Source: Argentina anserina
Taxonomy: Eukaryota > Streptophyta > Magnoliopsida > Rosales > Rosaceae
NCBI RefSeq assembly: GCF_933775445.1
Contig: NC_065872.1
Location: 5,518,001 to 5,582,000 of the forward strand
Direction: 5' to 3'
Length of the DNA: 64,000 nt
A program made the position numbers and the translations under genes. Numbering within the stretch: the first letter of the stretch is position 1; every line of letters begins with the position of its first letter. This document shows positions 10,581 through 26,472 of the stretch, piece by piece. The notes under the pieces were generated by a model. The model was not told the origin of the DNA. It saw only the letters and a program-made list of their open reading frames with translations, and made no database searches.

Positions 10581-13500
10581 CTCAGACATTGATTAATGAT
10601 AAGGGTAGTAATGTAATTGGTGGTGTAAATATTGAAATGAGAACATATAATTGGAATTGGCAAGTTTTGGAGTGATTCTATTCATTTGGTCATTCTCCCA
10701 ATTTTTATTTTGTACCATGTGTGCCAAATTTCAAGAGAGTACTATGTAAGTCTCTTTTGGCATGTTTCACCTTTGTAAATTGCCCATTACTTTTGTTTGA
10801 AAATGCATTGATGATATAAGGGGAACTTAAATTAGGGCGTGAAACTATTAGTTTTCTTCCGTTATTTTTTAGAGATAGGAAAATTAAAAAAAATTATAGT
10901 GACTTGTGAGTGTTTGTTGGAGATTCTCTCGACAAATATTCCATTATGCTCCATAATCTATAGAAGTTCATAATTTCGTACAATGTCGATAACGAGACTA
11001 TGAATCAACCATGCATATAGGGGAGTCTTATAGAGGATCTAAATCTATTGGCGTTAAAACTTTAACAAAAGTCTTATAGGTTGAGTAAAAATGGTGTAAA
11101 CGCAAATATGTTGGGATACCCTGAACCCTCCAATCCAACAAAGATCAATAATAACGTAAGTTCAAAGGATACCACAATTTAGATATATCTGAGAATATAT
11201 AAAAGACAAGTGATAAATTGTGAGCAAGAGGTCGGTATCGATCTATACAAGTTTAGCCATCTTAAAGACTTAAACTACAATTAGGAAGTAAAACATACAC
11301 CATACAGTATTTATAAGTGGTATATATGGATAAATGTTCTTCCGATGACCCCATGCATTAGACCCCATATATTGTAGTTAATTAGAAGTTATCCAGTGTT
11401 CTTGTCATCTTATTCAAAGTACCAAACTGTAGGCGGCTGAATGTTGAAGTTTACAAATCACTATCCACCTATGAGTTATGGATGCACACCATTAAATTCC
11501 TTATTCATTGAACCCGACACTGTGAAGTGCTCACCATTTTTGTGACATTGCCAGCGGTGTACAGATCTTTCTAATCTGAAAACAATGGATAAGATGGACC
11601 AACCAAAAGAAAAATATTTACAATAATATATGAAATAAAGAATATTGTGGTTTTATACTTATGTGTATTATCATTCTTATGCATGTAACCCTACAAATAA
11701 AACACTAATCAAATAGATGGATGCACGACTCAAATATGGCAATTCATATAACAGAGTCCATTTTAATGTCCCAAACCACATAACACCATGGATCAGCTGG
11801 TACTTTTCACAGCGTTATATTCCATGATTACTTTTCCGGCCAAGATGACCACCAACAGAAAAGTGTAGCTTATGAATCATAATTTTGTTAGTTAGGCTTA
11901 GTTTCTCAATCAATTAGTCATGCCTTGATTTGGCATTATAATACAACCTTGTAAAATTCAAAATTTTCAATTTGAAAAAGAGAGCCCAAATCAATTTGAT
12001 TCAAGATACTTTGATATTGGAAAGGGACCCAACAAGTGATATAAAACTCTTAACCAAAAAAAAAAAACAAGTGATATAAAACCACTAGCTAGTTTAGATC
12101 TTTTCATGGGCAGGAAAGCTACCTTAGAACTGAGGAGCTCCTCCCATTTCAATTACAAAAGAAAAAAAAGTTTGAGGCATTCCCCATTCTCAGCTTCGAC
12201 TTTTTGGATATTATTCATGAAGCTATTAATCATTGAGGTCACAAAATAAATTAGTATAAGATGCATGTGCAATGCTGGTAGCTTTTTGAGCAAGCAAGAG
12301 CCAGCTTAATTAGTTATAAAAAAAAGTCCACTTATTTATGAGTAAAGCTAACAAAATAACTAATTTTTGTCTCCTTGATTGTTCCTAATGCCTGCTGTTT
12401 GCTCAACTTCCCCTTTTCAAGCTTTGAGTGTTGTTATGTGTTACTTAAATACAAGGGATTAATATAGAATAAAGGATTCCTCCAAATATATGATATGGTA
12501 TAAGACTCCAATAACAGATTACGATATATGACGGAATTATTTATTACATCAATTTCGTAATAAGTCGCACCGCTTCAAGTTATTTTCATGGTTTTGTGGT
12601 ACAACAAACCAATAATGAGATCATAACACAATTTCTGTTTGTGAGGAATAATAGGATTAGATCTGCATGATTGACAAGTATTATAAAACATAATAATTCA
12701 GATATAAGATTCATTCAATTATCACTGTTCAATTATCCAAAAGACATCCATGTTCTCAGAAAGCTGATGACAAATTGGGTTTATGGCCTAATCCATAAAT
12801 ACCATTATGCTGAGAAGGACAGCTTATTTCAAGTGGCATAAGATGACTTTGTGTTCAACTTATTGCATGTTATTGGAGTTGTGTCGCACAAACCTTCCTC
12901 AATAGTCTGATTTTGATAATGATGTAAAACATATCTGTAATTTAACCGAAAGTTTATCTTCAATTCTTCATGATGGTGTTGCTGATGTGTTTGACATTAT
13001 CTTATATAAGTTTTAGTTAACCAAAATTTGTGCTCGATAACGATGACTGCACTTAATTATCAACCACGTTAAATTTTTAATTAACCCCCGACATATTGAA
13101 TGGAGGAAGCTTGGTCACTTATCTATTTTATTTTTTATAATAGAGCTCGGATCTTTTGTCATAAAAAAAGAGTCATCTTCATGATGTTGAAGCTCTATTT
13201 GTTTAAAGCCATTGGATTGTAATTGGTTGTGTTGCTTGCATCACAGTTTGGATATTAATGCTTAAGTTACGTATGAGCAAAATATAAAACTACTAATACC
13301 GTGGAAGTCTGTTGTTTCAGTGATGGAAAAGGGCAACTCGCAGCTGGGTTGAGCAGATTTTCTAACCGAAGAAATGATTAACGTTAAACAATAGGAGCTA
13401 CTGCATGAGGGGTCGTTCTTATCTAGCGTGCGTCTTATTCCTCTCGTCACAAATGATGGTGGAAAAGAAAATCGTTGCCCCATATATACTTCCATTTGCT

Positions 13501-13629
13501 AAGAATAAGTTGCTACAAAAATACTAGAAACCATGAGGGGGCACCAATCCAGCAGCTGGAAGAGTAAGCAACACAAGAAACAAGCAACTTGACATCAATT
13601 AGTCATTGCTTCACATCATTGGATCACCA
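10581..13629. other. Intergenic, no gene recognised
   Basis: AT-rich sequence with only short unconvincing frames; it includes the A-tailed micro-insertion at 12,031-12,082. The part from about 13,260 lies directly downstream of the APE2 stop codon and probably contains its old 3' flank. Confidence 0.5.
12031..12082 (+). repeat. A-tailed micro-insertion flanked by 17-bp direct repeats
   Basis: AACAAGTGATATAAAAC is present at 12,031-12,047 and at 12,066-12,082. Between the copies lies an 18-bp insert, TCTTAACC followed by about ten A. This is the same architecture as at 2,754-2,803 and 46,688-46,736. Confidence 0.6.
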
Positions 13630-16600
13630 TCATCCTTTGTTCACTTTGTTGTTTCGAGGTTTCGAAGCGGCCCACTTGGAATAGTTGCAATTTGCTTCAG
13701 GATTTGATGCAGGTCCCTGCAAGAACAAAACACATCCCACTAGTTAGTTCACCCCCCTTGCCTTCTGCACTTTCATATAAAAGACGATGAACATCAATGT
13801 TGAGTAGACAATTGGACGTTTTACATGATACTCCAAAGACTTTCTTTCAATAAACTTAATCAACCAACTTAGCTTGAGTACATATACTTCACATAACGGA
13901 AGCATTTGCAAATTGCTACTGCAAGTTGAGTTTAAGAAAAGTACCTCAGCACGGGCACAAACATAAAATCTGCGACCAACGTAGGACCTTGTTTCTTCAC
14001 AATCCGAGTAACACAAGGTTCTCTATGACCCTTGCAAAGTGGTATACTATTCTGCATGACTTGCTGTAATCTTTGCCACTCCATTAAAACTAAATTATTC
14101 TTCTCTTTCCTTGAAGAACTAGCAATGTGTTCATCTTGATCCCCGCCGTGAACTGATGTACTTGAGTGCAATTCACACTGCTATAGACTACTATTTGTAT
14201 TCTCTGGAATGGAAGTTTCATTTGGCAGTTGATTAGTTTCTAAATTATCTGTCTGAGGTTTTGGGACATCAAGGTGATCAAGCCCACTGTTTGCACTTCT
14301 GCTCTTGCTAGGGATCGAGCTTTTCTGAAAAAACGATCTCAATGAGAGTTGGGACAGTTGACTGCCTTTTGCTTTTTTCTTGATTTCATTTCCTGACGTA
14401 GGTGTGGTAGGCTCGCTACTTAAGGTAACCAAGGTATTACAAGCAGCCTCCTTAGCAGAATCGCTGGAACCCTCCGTTGTTCTTGAACAGGGTGTGCCAC
14501 ATTGGTCAGGCAAACTTGTCTCTGTCTCACTGTAACTCTCTTTATTTCCGTCCACTTGTTCGGATACTTTTCTCTTCATTAACATTGATACTGCACAAGA
14601 CTAAGAGCTCAGCCAGGTCGGCGTAGGCATAAAGAAGCAGCTTCAGGGTTAGAGATTAGAATAAGTTGACAAATCAATCAAGAGAGTACATAGCATTACT
14701 TCCCCAACACTAGTGACTTCATTATTAAACCTTTATTATTAAAAAAAATAAGACTTAACTTTATAGATCTAATCTGTCCAATGAACTCACAAGAACATTG
14801 AGTTCCTAAAGTAATCCCACTAAAAGTAGATTGTATATAAGATATCATGGTGTTCACTACAACAAATGATCAATTGAGTTAAAAGACAATTTTGATGCTC
14901 CTCTGCCGTCCCTTCCACCTGAGGGTGGTTAAAACTTAAAAGGTTAAAGTTTAATCCTAAACCACAGATACACATGCTTTACCTCGTAACAAAAAAAAAA
15001 TCCCAACTCACGGAAGCACATGCTTGACCTCAAATGTACATGCATGCATTGAGATTTAATGAAGTGATGCACAGTTGAAAAACCAAATGGGCATAGAAAC
15101 TGAAGCAACAAAACAATAACAGAAACAGAACTGAAAATGGTGGATGCCTGTGCATTCACAGACGTGGATGGACACACAAAGCAAGCTTCTATTGTAAACC
15201 TAATCCTGAACTGAACATGCAATAATTGATTGCACCTTGTAGCTTATACCTCAGTGAATTTCCTGGTTTCCACCGTTTATACTGTATTAATATGTCACAC
15301 TCCTTGACATGACAAGCTACAAAGTTATGATTTTCAAGAGATCGCTCTTCGTGACAGCATAAACCAGCACAAAGAATGTGATCAATTCTAGAGCCATAAT
15401 TAAATTCTTCAGCTCCACTACTTTGCGACCAGCATGTGTATGCATCTCTTCTGCAAACAAGTACAAAATATATAGATGTGTCATGACGTCAAGTAAGAAT
15501 AATCCACTTCGACAGAAAGTAATAAAGTGATACAAGTTAGGTACTTAGGTATCGTGATAGTAAAACTAAAAAGGAAAGAGATAGGATTTTTAATATTTTT
15601 CACCAACCGTCCATAGTAAAATTATGGACGGTTCACTCTGATTATAACACGTGTATGTAATTATATAAAACATTTACAATATGCTAACCCAACTAAACTT
15701 GGTTGTTAATTTTTCACGTTCAGAACTATGCATTAATATGAGGAGTTCAACAAAGAAAATTACCGTAGTTTCTCTAGAGTGTAAGAGCTTGATCCCTATC
15801 AGGATGTTTTGCTCTGAAAACATCAATGAAAGAGCCTCCATTTTCCACCAACATGGATCTAAACCATTTTCTAAATCTAGAAAGCAGATTTGAAGAAATT
15901 AGGCACTGATCTTCACTCATAAACCACTACATTACATTTAAATATCAGGATCACCACTGCATAGAGATAAAGGAAACTTCTTACTGATTTTTCTCGAAAT
16001 CCGGTTCTGCTTCACAACGATCCAAACAAGTGGGTGCGATGTTCAGATCACCAACAACGATTACCCTCCTCCCATGACGCAGGAGAGCCTCCCATCTTTT
16101 CTACAACAAAAATTGCCAATATCAGCATAACAAACACCCAAAAAAAAAAACAGACTTTAATACAAAACACTCACTGCTCAAATCCATAACTGCACTATAA
16201 TTGAACCAACATATAAATTCTCAAAAGCTCAAATGCTCAGTTCAATTACCTGTAACATCTTATAAAACTTGAGCTTAAACTCAATCCTTTCCGTATTGTC
16301 GCCTCCAGCTCTTGGCCCATACAAATTGAACAGAAGTAGCCAACATTCCCACCCCAAATCTCAGCAAATCTACACTAAATCGAAAGACTCAAACTTCAAA
16401 AAAAATGTGAAGCTAACAGAAAACCATACCAAAATGATGATGATCAGTAATAACACACCGTCCCTCTCCTTCAACCTCAAGCAGCTCCTCCTTCGAAAAC
16501 TCCTCCAGCCCTTCCGCCGCCGCCGCCTCTCCAATCAAACCGCTGAACCCTTCCTCCGCCGCCACCGGCAGCGCCACCTCATCGCTATTAAACGCCGACT

Positions 16601-16907
16601 CCACCCGGCAAAACGTCGCCACACCTTCACATTCCAATTCAACCGAAAATCAGAAAATGCCGAAACGAAATTCGGGGAGAAATTGACGCCGGAAAACTCA
16701 CCGGAGTACCCAGCGCGGCCTCGCTCGGAGGTCCGGGTGCAGGAGAAGAACGACTCGTAGCCCTCCGCCATCACCAAATCGGCGGTCAATTCCGGCCGTC
16801 GCAATTTGGTCTCCTGGAAGCAAATGACGTCAGCGTCCAAGGAGTTGAGCAGTTTGAGAAGCGATCCGTGGCCTCAGGCCGTTCACGTTGTACGTCACTA
16901 TCTCCAT
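13630..16907 (-). pseudogene. APE2: APE2-type AP endonuclease, multiply disrupted
   Basis: Exon pieces in order match the plant APE2 family. They are [15 protein letters not shown] (16,907 down), [32 protein letters not shown] (to about 16,430), LLLFNLYGPRAGG (about 16,340-16,252), [16 protein letters not shown] (about 16,090-15,985), [16 protein letters not shown] (about 15,890-15,796), the [10 protein letters not shown] exon (about 15,450-15,252), a poorly conserved linker exon (about 14,605 down) and a C-terminal zf-GRF with [20 protein letters not shown] and CNYSKWAASK. Lesions: a frameshift near 16,860; no usable AG just before LFNLYG; a GG instead of a GT donor at 15,794-15,795; loss of the catalytic SDH segment after a WKGRQRSIK remnant near 14,900; an in-frame TAG at 14,181-14,183; and a one-base frameshift near 13,980. 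Active APE2 would be a nuclear endonuclease/exonuclease/phosphatase-fold repair enzyme. This copy should not make one, unless the assembly is poor here. Confidence 0.85.
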
Positions 16908-17198
16908 CGTCGTTTTCTTCTTCTTCCTTTTCTTCTTCACTCCATCCCAAACTCTCAATTTGCAGAAATTTGGACCGGTGCCCAGTAAAACGACGCCGTT
17001 TAAGACCAGTACGTGGAGCCATTTAATTGGCTGGCGTTTTAATTTCTCAGATAGTGCTTTTCTTCCCTCAAAAGCACTTATTTTAAAATCCGAAATTTGG
17101 TTTTAATTCGCAGCGCTTCTGCTTCCAATCTGGATACTCTGATTGTGTTCCCCCAAATTCCCAATTCTTGCAAAGCGAAAACCCTAGAGTACCGAAGC
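16908..17198. promoter_or_regulatory. Shared head-to-head promoter region of APE2 and bHLH11
   Basis: The two start codons face apart across only 291 bp, so both promoters and 5' UTRs must lie here. The region contains TCTTCTTC-rich pyrimidine tracts and AAAACGACGCCGTTTAAG, a near-palindromic GC-rich core in AT-rich surroundings, but no convincing TATA box. Confidence 0.5.
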
Positions 17199-18664
17199 AT
17201 GGATCAATGGAAAGGCGATGACTTTGCAGGCGTTTCGGCTTCTCTTCCTGTTGGGTGTGATTCCAGGTTCCTTCTGATACGTACTGGTTTGGCTTCTGCA
17301 GTTTAGAAAAGGATTGATTGATTTGAGCTTATAGAGCTTTTGGTGTTTGTGATTTGAATCAGGAAAAGGGCTGAGGCGGAGACCAAGGACCCGGTTTCTG
17401 CTAGGAAGGTTCAGAAAGCTGACCGTGAGAAATTGAGGAGGGATCGGCTCAATGAGCATTTTATGGAGTTGGGAAACACATTAGGTAAACTCTAGTAGCT
17501 GATTTTATTTGCTACTCTAGTAGTACTAAATATCTGTACTGATTGTTTGTCCGATACGAGGAATTTTAGACAATGTCTCATGGATTAGGGTCTGGTATAG
17601 TGGTATTACATATAAGACTTGATTCTCAAGAATACGTTGTATTTGTTATGTCGGAAATGCAGATCCAGATAGGCCGAAGAATGACAAGGCCACTATCCTT
17701 ACAGACACGATTCAGACGCTGAACGAATTAACATCTGATGTGAACAAATTAAAGTCTGAGTATGCCGCACTCAATGATGAATCTCGAGAGGTGAGGTGGT
17801 GTTTGTTTTATGTGTCGTCCGTGTAGTTGTTACTTGTGAGACTGGTTGTTCGCCTATGCTTGAGAATTATTGTCTTTTGTTACAAGCAGCTGACAGCGGA
17901 GAAGAATGAGCTGAGAGAAGAGAAGGCGTCTTTGAAATCTGATATTGAAAATCTCAATGCTCAATATCAGCAAAGAGTGAGGGTTATGTTTCCATGGGGA
18001 GCTATGGATCCTTCCGTAGTTATGGCCCCACCTTATTCGTATCCGATGCCTGTAGCTGTTCCGCCCGGTTCCATTCCTATGCACCCATCGCTTCAGCCAT
18101 TTTCTTACTATCAAACTCAAAATCCAGCAACTGTTCCTAATCCTTGTCCAACTTTTGTGTCATATCCAACTCCTATCAATCCTGCAGTAGAGCAGCCATT
18201 GCCCCAACCCCAATTGTCATCCGTTTCGCGTGTTTCAAGTAAACAAGATTCCAAAAGCAAGTCATCTGATCATCGGAGGGGAAACAATGCTGAAAGATGT
18301 GATGAGTCCAATGAGGTGGCAACAGACCTTGAACTTAAGATGCCTGGATCTTCAGCACATCAGGTTAGTCTTAACCTTTTACCTCATAAAACTCGTTGAA
18401 GCAACACTGGCAGAAATATTCCGTACTTATCTGATAAAAAACATTGCAGAAATGATATATACATTAGAGATGGGAGAAGAATGACTAAATTGGTTGTTGC
18501 AGGAGTCATCTTGTGGGACTAGGAAGGGCAAGCAATCACAAAGGAAAGATAGATATGTTACAGATGGAAGCTCTTCGAGTAGGTATTCTTCATCTCAAGT
18601 TGTTCAGGAGAGTTCGTCTAACAGCGTTGGTGATGTCCCAAAGACCCCCAAGACTAACAAATGA
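17199..18664 (+). CDS. bHLH11: bHLH transcription factor, bHLH11 type (subgroup IVb)
   Basis: Five exons (17,199-17,266; 17,363-17,484; 17,663-17,790; 17,890-18,363; 18,503-18,664) give 954 nt, or 317 residues, in frame throughout with GT/AG borders. The basic region at about 38-52, ADREKLRRDRLNEHF, has the Glu-Arg pair for E-box contact. Helix 1, loop (DPDRPKNDKATIL) and helix 2 follow, then a long leucine-zipper-like coiled coil (LKSEYAALNDESRELTAEKN...). The C-terminal half is Pro/Tyr/Ser-rich. Subgroup IVb bHLH factors regulate iron-deficiency responses; bHLH11 is known as a repressor with EAR motifs. An LxLxM-type stretch, DLELKMPG, is present near the end of exon 4. Reading through intron 4 would add SLNLLP and stop at 18,399. 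Position next to APE2 and CPK supports the assignment. Confidence 0.88.
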
Positions 18665-18697
18665 AGATGTTCCATTTGACCATTCTATTATTCTACT

Positions 18698-18831
18698 GAC
18701 TTGTGGGGTTAGGAAGGGGCAGTGATCACAGAGGAAATAAAGGAGTATTACAGAGTATGCTCCTCGAGGAGGCATTCTTCATCTCAAGCTTTTTAGGATG
18801 TCCTGTGTAAGAGACTAAGAGTAACAAATGA
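18698..18831 (+). repeat. Degenerate tandem copy of the bHLH11 last exon
   Basis: Directly after the bHLH11 stop, this stretch repeats the terminal exon word by word with substitutions and small deletions. ACTTGTGGGGTTAGGAAGGG matches the exon's TCTTGTGGGACTAGGAAGGG. CATTCTTCATCTCAAG and AACAAATGAAG are also shared. The copy has lost the reading frame. It could confuse 3'-end gene models. Confidence 0.8.
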
Positions 18832-19948
18832 AGCTCTTCACATCACAGGCAGCTCAACTTTTCTTTGACACCCGGATCATAAAACCTCAGTTCCATATTA
18901 CTTAAATTTAATCTAAATGTGGCACGCATGCCAACTGAAATGAAGGTGTTTCTTTTGGTAGAAACAAATTTCCCCAACCATGGGAGGTGTTTAGTTGGAT
19001 TTGGCATTCAATATAGAGATTTACGGATGGTCTGAAGACTGAACTATGCCTATAGCTGTTATAGCTGCCTGTTTGATAGTGCAGGGGTTGTTTTTGTAAA
19101 TTATCTGTTCTATACTCTTATGTATTGTAAATTATGTGAATTAGATATGATGATCTAGTATAGTTGTAAATGCACATCCATTCTGGTAATGAATTCCACT
19201 ATTCACTGTTCGTTTGCGTTTTCGTGGAGTACAGTTTATTAGTTGAGGTAGTAGTTTCTTTGATTTTATATTTTCTGTGTTCTTCCTGCAGAAGTAGGGA
19301 ATAGATATTCACGAGCCGAAGGTGCTGATTACATTTTGCTTCCAAGTGATCAAAAGCTGATCCCTTGGTTTTGGGTATTTGCCCTCTTAATGAATTGCCT
19401 CATCATCCTATAAAAAAAATTCCAGGATTACCCATCATTATCCAGTTCAACTTTTGTTTTCGTGTCCATGGGCGCTAATTTTACTTCCAAGCAGTCCGAA
19501 GTCTAACTCAAACTTTAGAGTTGTCTATTTGATTCTCCATAGAAGCAAAGAAGCAAAAGTAGAAGTTGAGAACAAAGAGTTCAGTATCTGGATTCTATTA
19601 TTCAAACTATAACTGGAATCTGTGAATGAAATGATCTCGAGGAAGATACACCACAAAAATGATTTACCATCTTTCCATATTTTCACTATTAACTTTTTAT
19701 TTATGTCACACATCATAACTTGTAATGCACCACCAAGTAATCCACAATTCTTGCAGAAGAATGTACAGTTCGAACCATCATATCTGGAGCTACCTTTTTT
19801 CAGATTTCACACAAACTCTATCATATGATGCTTAAGCGATTCTATTCTGAGTTTTTTAGTTCAAAGGTAGTTCAGGATGGTAATAATTGAAAACGGAACG
19901 TCTTGGGGCACTCTCTGACATCCAATCTTCGAACCAATTGCTTTTAAT
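18832..19948. other. Convergent 3' flanks of bHLH11 and CPK
   Basis: No gene is recognised between the two convergent genes. The sequence should contain both 3' UTRs. Confidence 0.5.
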
Positions 19949-23721
<3,773 letters not shown>

Positions 23722-26084
23722 GATTGACCCAAGAGAATCAAGAGAGGGTAAGGAAAAAGGAAGAGACTTTCGTTTTTATTTAGAGGGCGTGATGATCCAG
23801 AAGCATTATATAAGAGAGAGTTACAGAGAGATAGAGAGAGATCTCAGAGAAGGGGGCTCCTCTCTCCGGTCAAAAGAGACTTCTTTTTTGACAAATATGA
23901 AAATGGAGACGAAAAAAAATATGAAGACAGAGAGAAGGAGAGGTGAGAGTGGTGGCGCGCAAGGAAGCTCCCCCTGTTTTTCAGTTTCTTTTTTTTTTTT
24001 TTTGGTTTTTTGGGTGATGATCAAAGGAGTTGGGTGGAGTTGGGTTTTTTGGGCAGATAGATCGTTTTTTATTTTTTATTTTGGTTTAGAGTTTCTGGAA
24101 ATAACTTGATTGAATACGCGTAAAAGAGTTGGAGGATTGTTGAATATGAGTTTTGTGATGATAAATATAGTAAAGATCTAGAGTGCTAAAAGATTGGTTA
24201 ATTTCGATATAATTAGGTATGATTTTGTTGTGTGTACACGTAGATAACACGGTGAATGTTTTCGTTTTGTTTTTTTTATTGGTGTATGTTGAGCTTCATG
24301 AAAGGGAAATGGAAAGGAAATGGTGACAATGTGAGAAAAGCAAGTGTAACATAACCGTTTAGGGAAATAAGGTTTTGAATGTCATTGCTCCAAATTTCCT
24401 AAAAATATCGGAGATAATGTTTTTGAGTATTGATCAATATTGATACACGTCGATAATTGCATTTTACTTTTGAAGATACTTTGCATTTAGATAAGATTAT
24501 TTTGAGCTTATATATATATATATTAAAGTTTGTTTTTTTGGTTGAAACTTTCATAAAAGTGTCGTCATATGAGGTATGTGAGTAACGCGGTTGGAATTGG
24601 ACAAAAATCAGGAAATTCAGGAAATATGAAGGTAAGTGGAAGAGGTGAGGTAAGTTCATCATAATTAAGTGAAAGATAGATGGACTCATAAACGAGTGAA
24701 CTAAATATGGAATCCAAGAAGTTTGGATACAATCTCTAGTTCACTACTATCTTAAATAGACATCAAATCTTGGACAGAACAGGTGAAGATTTTGAGCTCT
24801 TAACTTGGTTGATCACCCTTTTTGTATGGTTACTACTTACTATAACTAATTTATCATTGTTGATTCTACCAGCACGAAGAAAACCCCATTATTTCCATGA
24901 AAACTGTGAATCAAGGGTTAGGTGAGCAGCGTGAGCAGCGTGAGCAGTATTGAATCCCCGGCTAGACAAGTCACATTCGTGCATAATTTGTGATTATGTG
25001 AACGAGTTGAAGTGATTTATATCAATGAAGTCAAGATCTAACTAACAAGTATATAAGGGCATTCTGAAACCAACTAGACCAATCGAAGAGATAGTAGACA
25101 ACTTTGAATTCCTCGAGACATTTGTATATTAAGTAGGTTGATCAATTTGATTTTAAAGTTCTTAACATAATCCAAGATCTTATTTTCGAAAATTAGTTGT
25201 TTTCTTTACGTAGCATCCCACCACCATCCATACATAGGTTGTGCCAAAATAATATAGAAATCACATTAATGTAATCTGACTAAAAGAAATTACAGTAAAA
25301 CCTCTATAAATGAATAATATTAGAATAAATTATTAATTTATATAAAATTTTGTTATTATTCCAGCTGAATTGATGATAATCGTTTAGTTTGATTACTATT
25401 CCCATTTTAGCTATAATTCTATATATATTCACATTTCAATTTTGGTATAATTTCATGCATAAAAATAACTTTAAAATGATAAATTTAAATAATTATTTTC
25501 CTTAATTTGTAATATGAATTTTTTCCACTATTTTCTTATATATATATATGATTAATTATTAATCATTTTAACTTATTTTAAAAAAAATGTAAATTAATTA
25601 TTATTATATATATTCGATAAGACATAGAGATTTTAAAAAATTATTATCTTATACATTTAACAAGATTACTAATATTATACATTAGTCCCAAATCGAAACT
25701 GGAGAATTAAATATTCATTTATCGATATTACACAGTAATTTTTTTAATTTATATACTCATGTACATCGAACTGATCAAAGCAGAATAACTTGATGAGTTA
25801 TAGCACACTAATTAATTTATTATTATGTATAACTGATATTAATTATATAAATAAATAAATAAATATATATACTATTAGTTAGATCAATTGATTGGTTTAC
25901 ACTCAATAATTACCACACTAGCCGGCGGTAGCTAGTTGTATTTTGCCATAATGTGTTAAGGGGTCCAGCTTGATGGTGCATGCCCACTGGTTGTTCGATA
26001 TTAATCATATTATAATAATCTTCAATTTGGCAGATATATGACAAACCCACTTAGCGTCTCTCAATGCTATTCAAGTGAGGATTT
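23722..26084. other. CPK upstream region and intergenic DNA
   Basis: From 23,722 to about 24,110 lies the presumed 5' UTR and promoter of the kinase, with long T, GA and AGAGAGA tracts. Beyond that the sequence is AT-rich with no gene. A short tandem array of GTGAGCAGC units (three copies) lies near 24,922-24,950. Confidence 0.5.
25288..25737. mobile_element. Possible AT-rich MITE
   Basis: The left side reads ACAGTAAAACCTCTATAAAT, a terminus frequent in plant MITEs; the right side ends ATTCATTTATCGATATTACACAG, which is partly inverted relative to it. The interior is very AT-rich. The target duplication is not clear, so boundaries are approximate. Confidence 0.35.
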
Positions 26085-26093
26085 TAACGGAAA

Positions 26094-26472
26094 GAGTTTT
26101 TTTCACCAACAGTCATTTAATTCTGGTGTATCTATCAATGTGATACCTTAACTCTTAATCGTACTAATGTGATACCCAGACTCTAGTATTGCTATCATTG
26201 AAGTACTTCCGTCAGTTTTTTTTAACTTCTCCGTCATCTTAATGACGTGACAAGTACGTGAGGCCCACAAAGAGGGTTAAAAGACAAAATTAACCCCATA
26301 TGAGAGGATCAATGTTTTCCCGCCCTTTACTGATAAGAGCACTTTGTGCGACGTTTTTAACATGTTTTTACCTCAATTTGTACTTTGCTTAGCCCTTATT
26401 ATTGTACTATTGAGTCATTGAGTCGTAGTAAGAGTCTTGAGCGGTATTGGATGCATTTTTGTGCTTACATGA
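26094..26472 (+). repeat. Left terminal inverted repeat of the 1.9-kb Mutator-like element
   Basis: The 379-bp arm ends inward at GTGCTTACATGA, where similarity with the opposite arm stops. Confidence 0.88.

Noticed and set aside
15774..15776. TAG in APE2 after [11 protein letters not shown], first taken as a nonsense mutation
   Set aside because: It lies beyond the family's exon boundary; the next exon ([11 protein letters not shown]) begins in frame after KHPDR, so the real problem is the lost GT donor, not the stop.
24922..24950. Short GTGAGCAGC repeats as a CRISPR-like array
   Set aside because: Units are contiguous, 9-10 bp, without spacers, in a plant nuclear context; it is a small tandem repeat.
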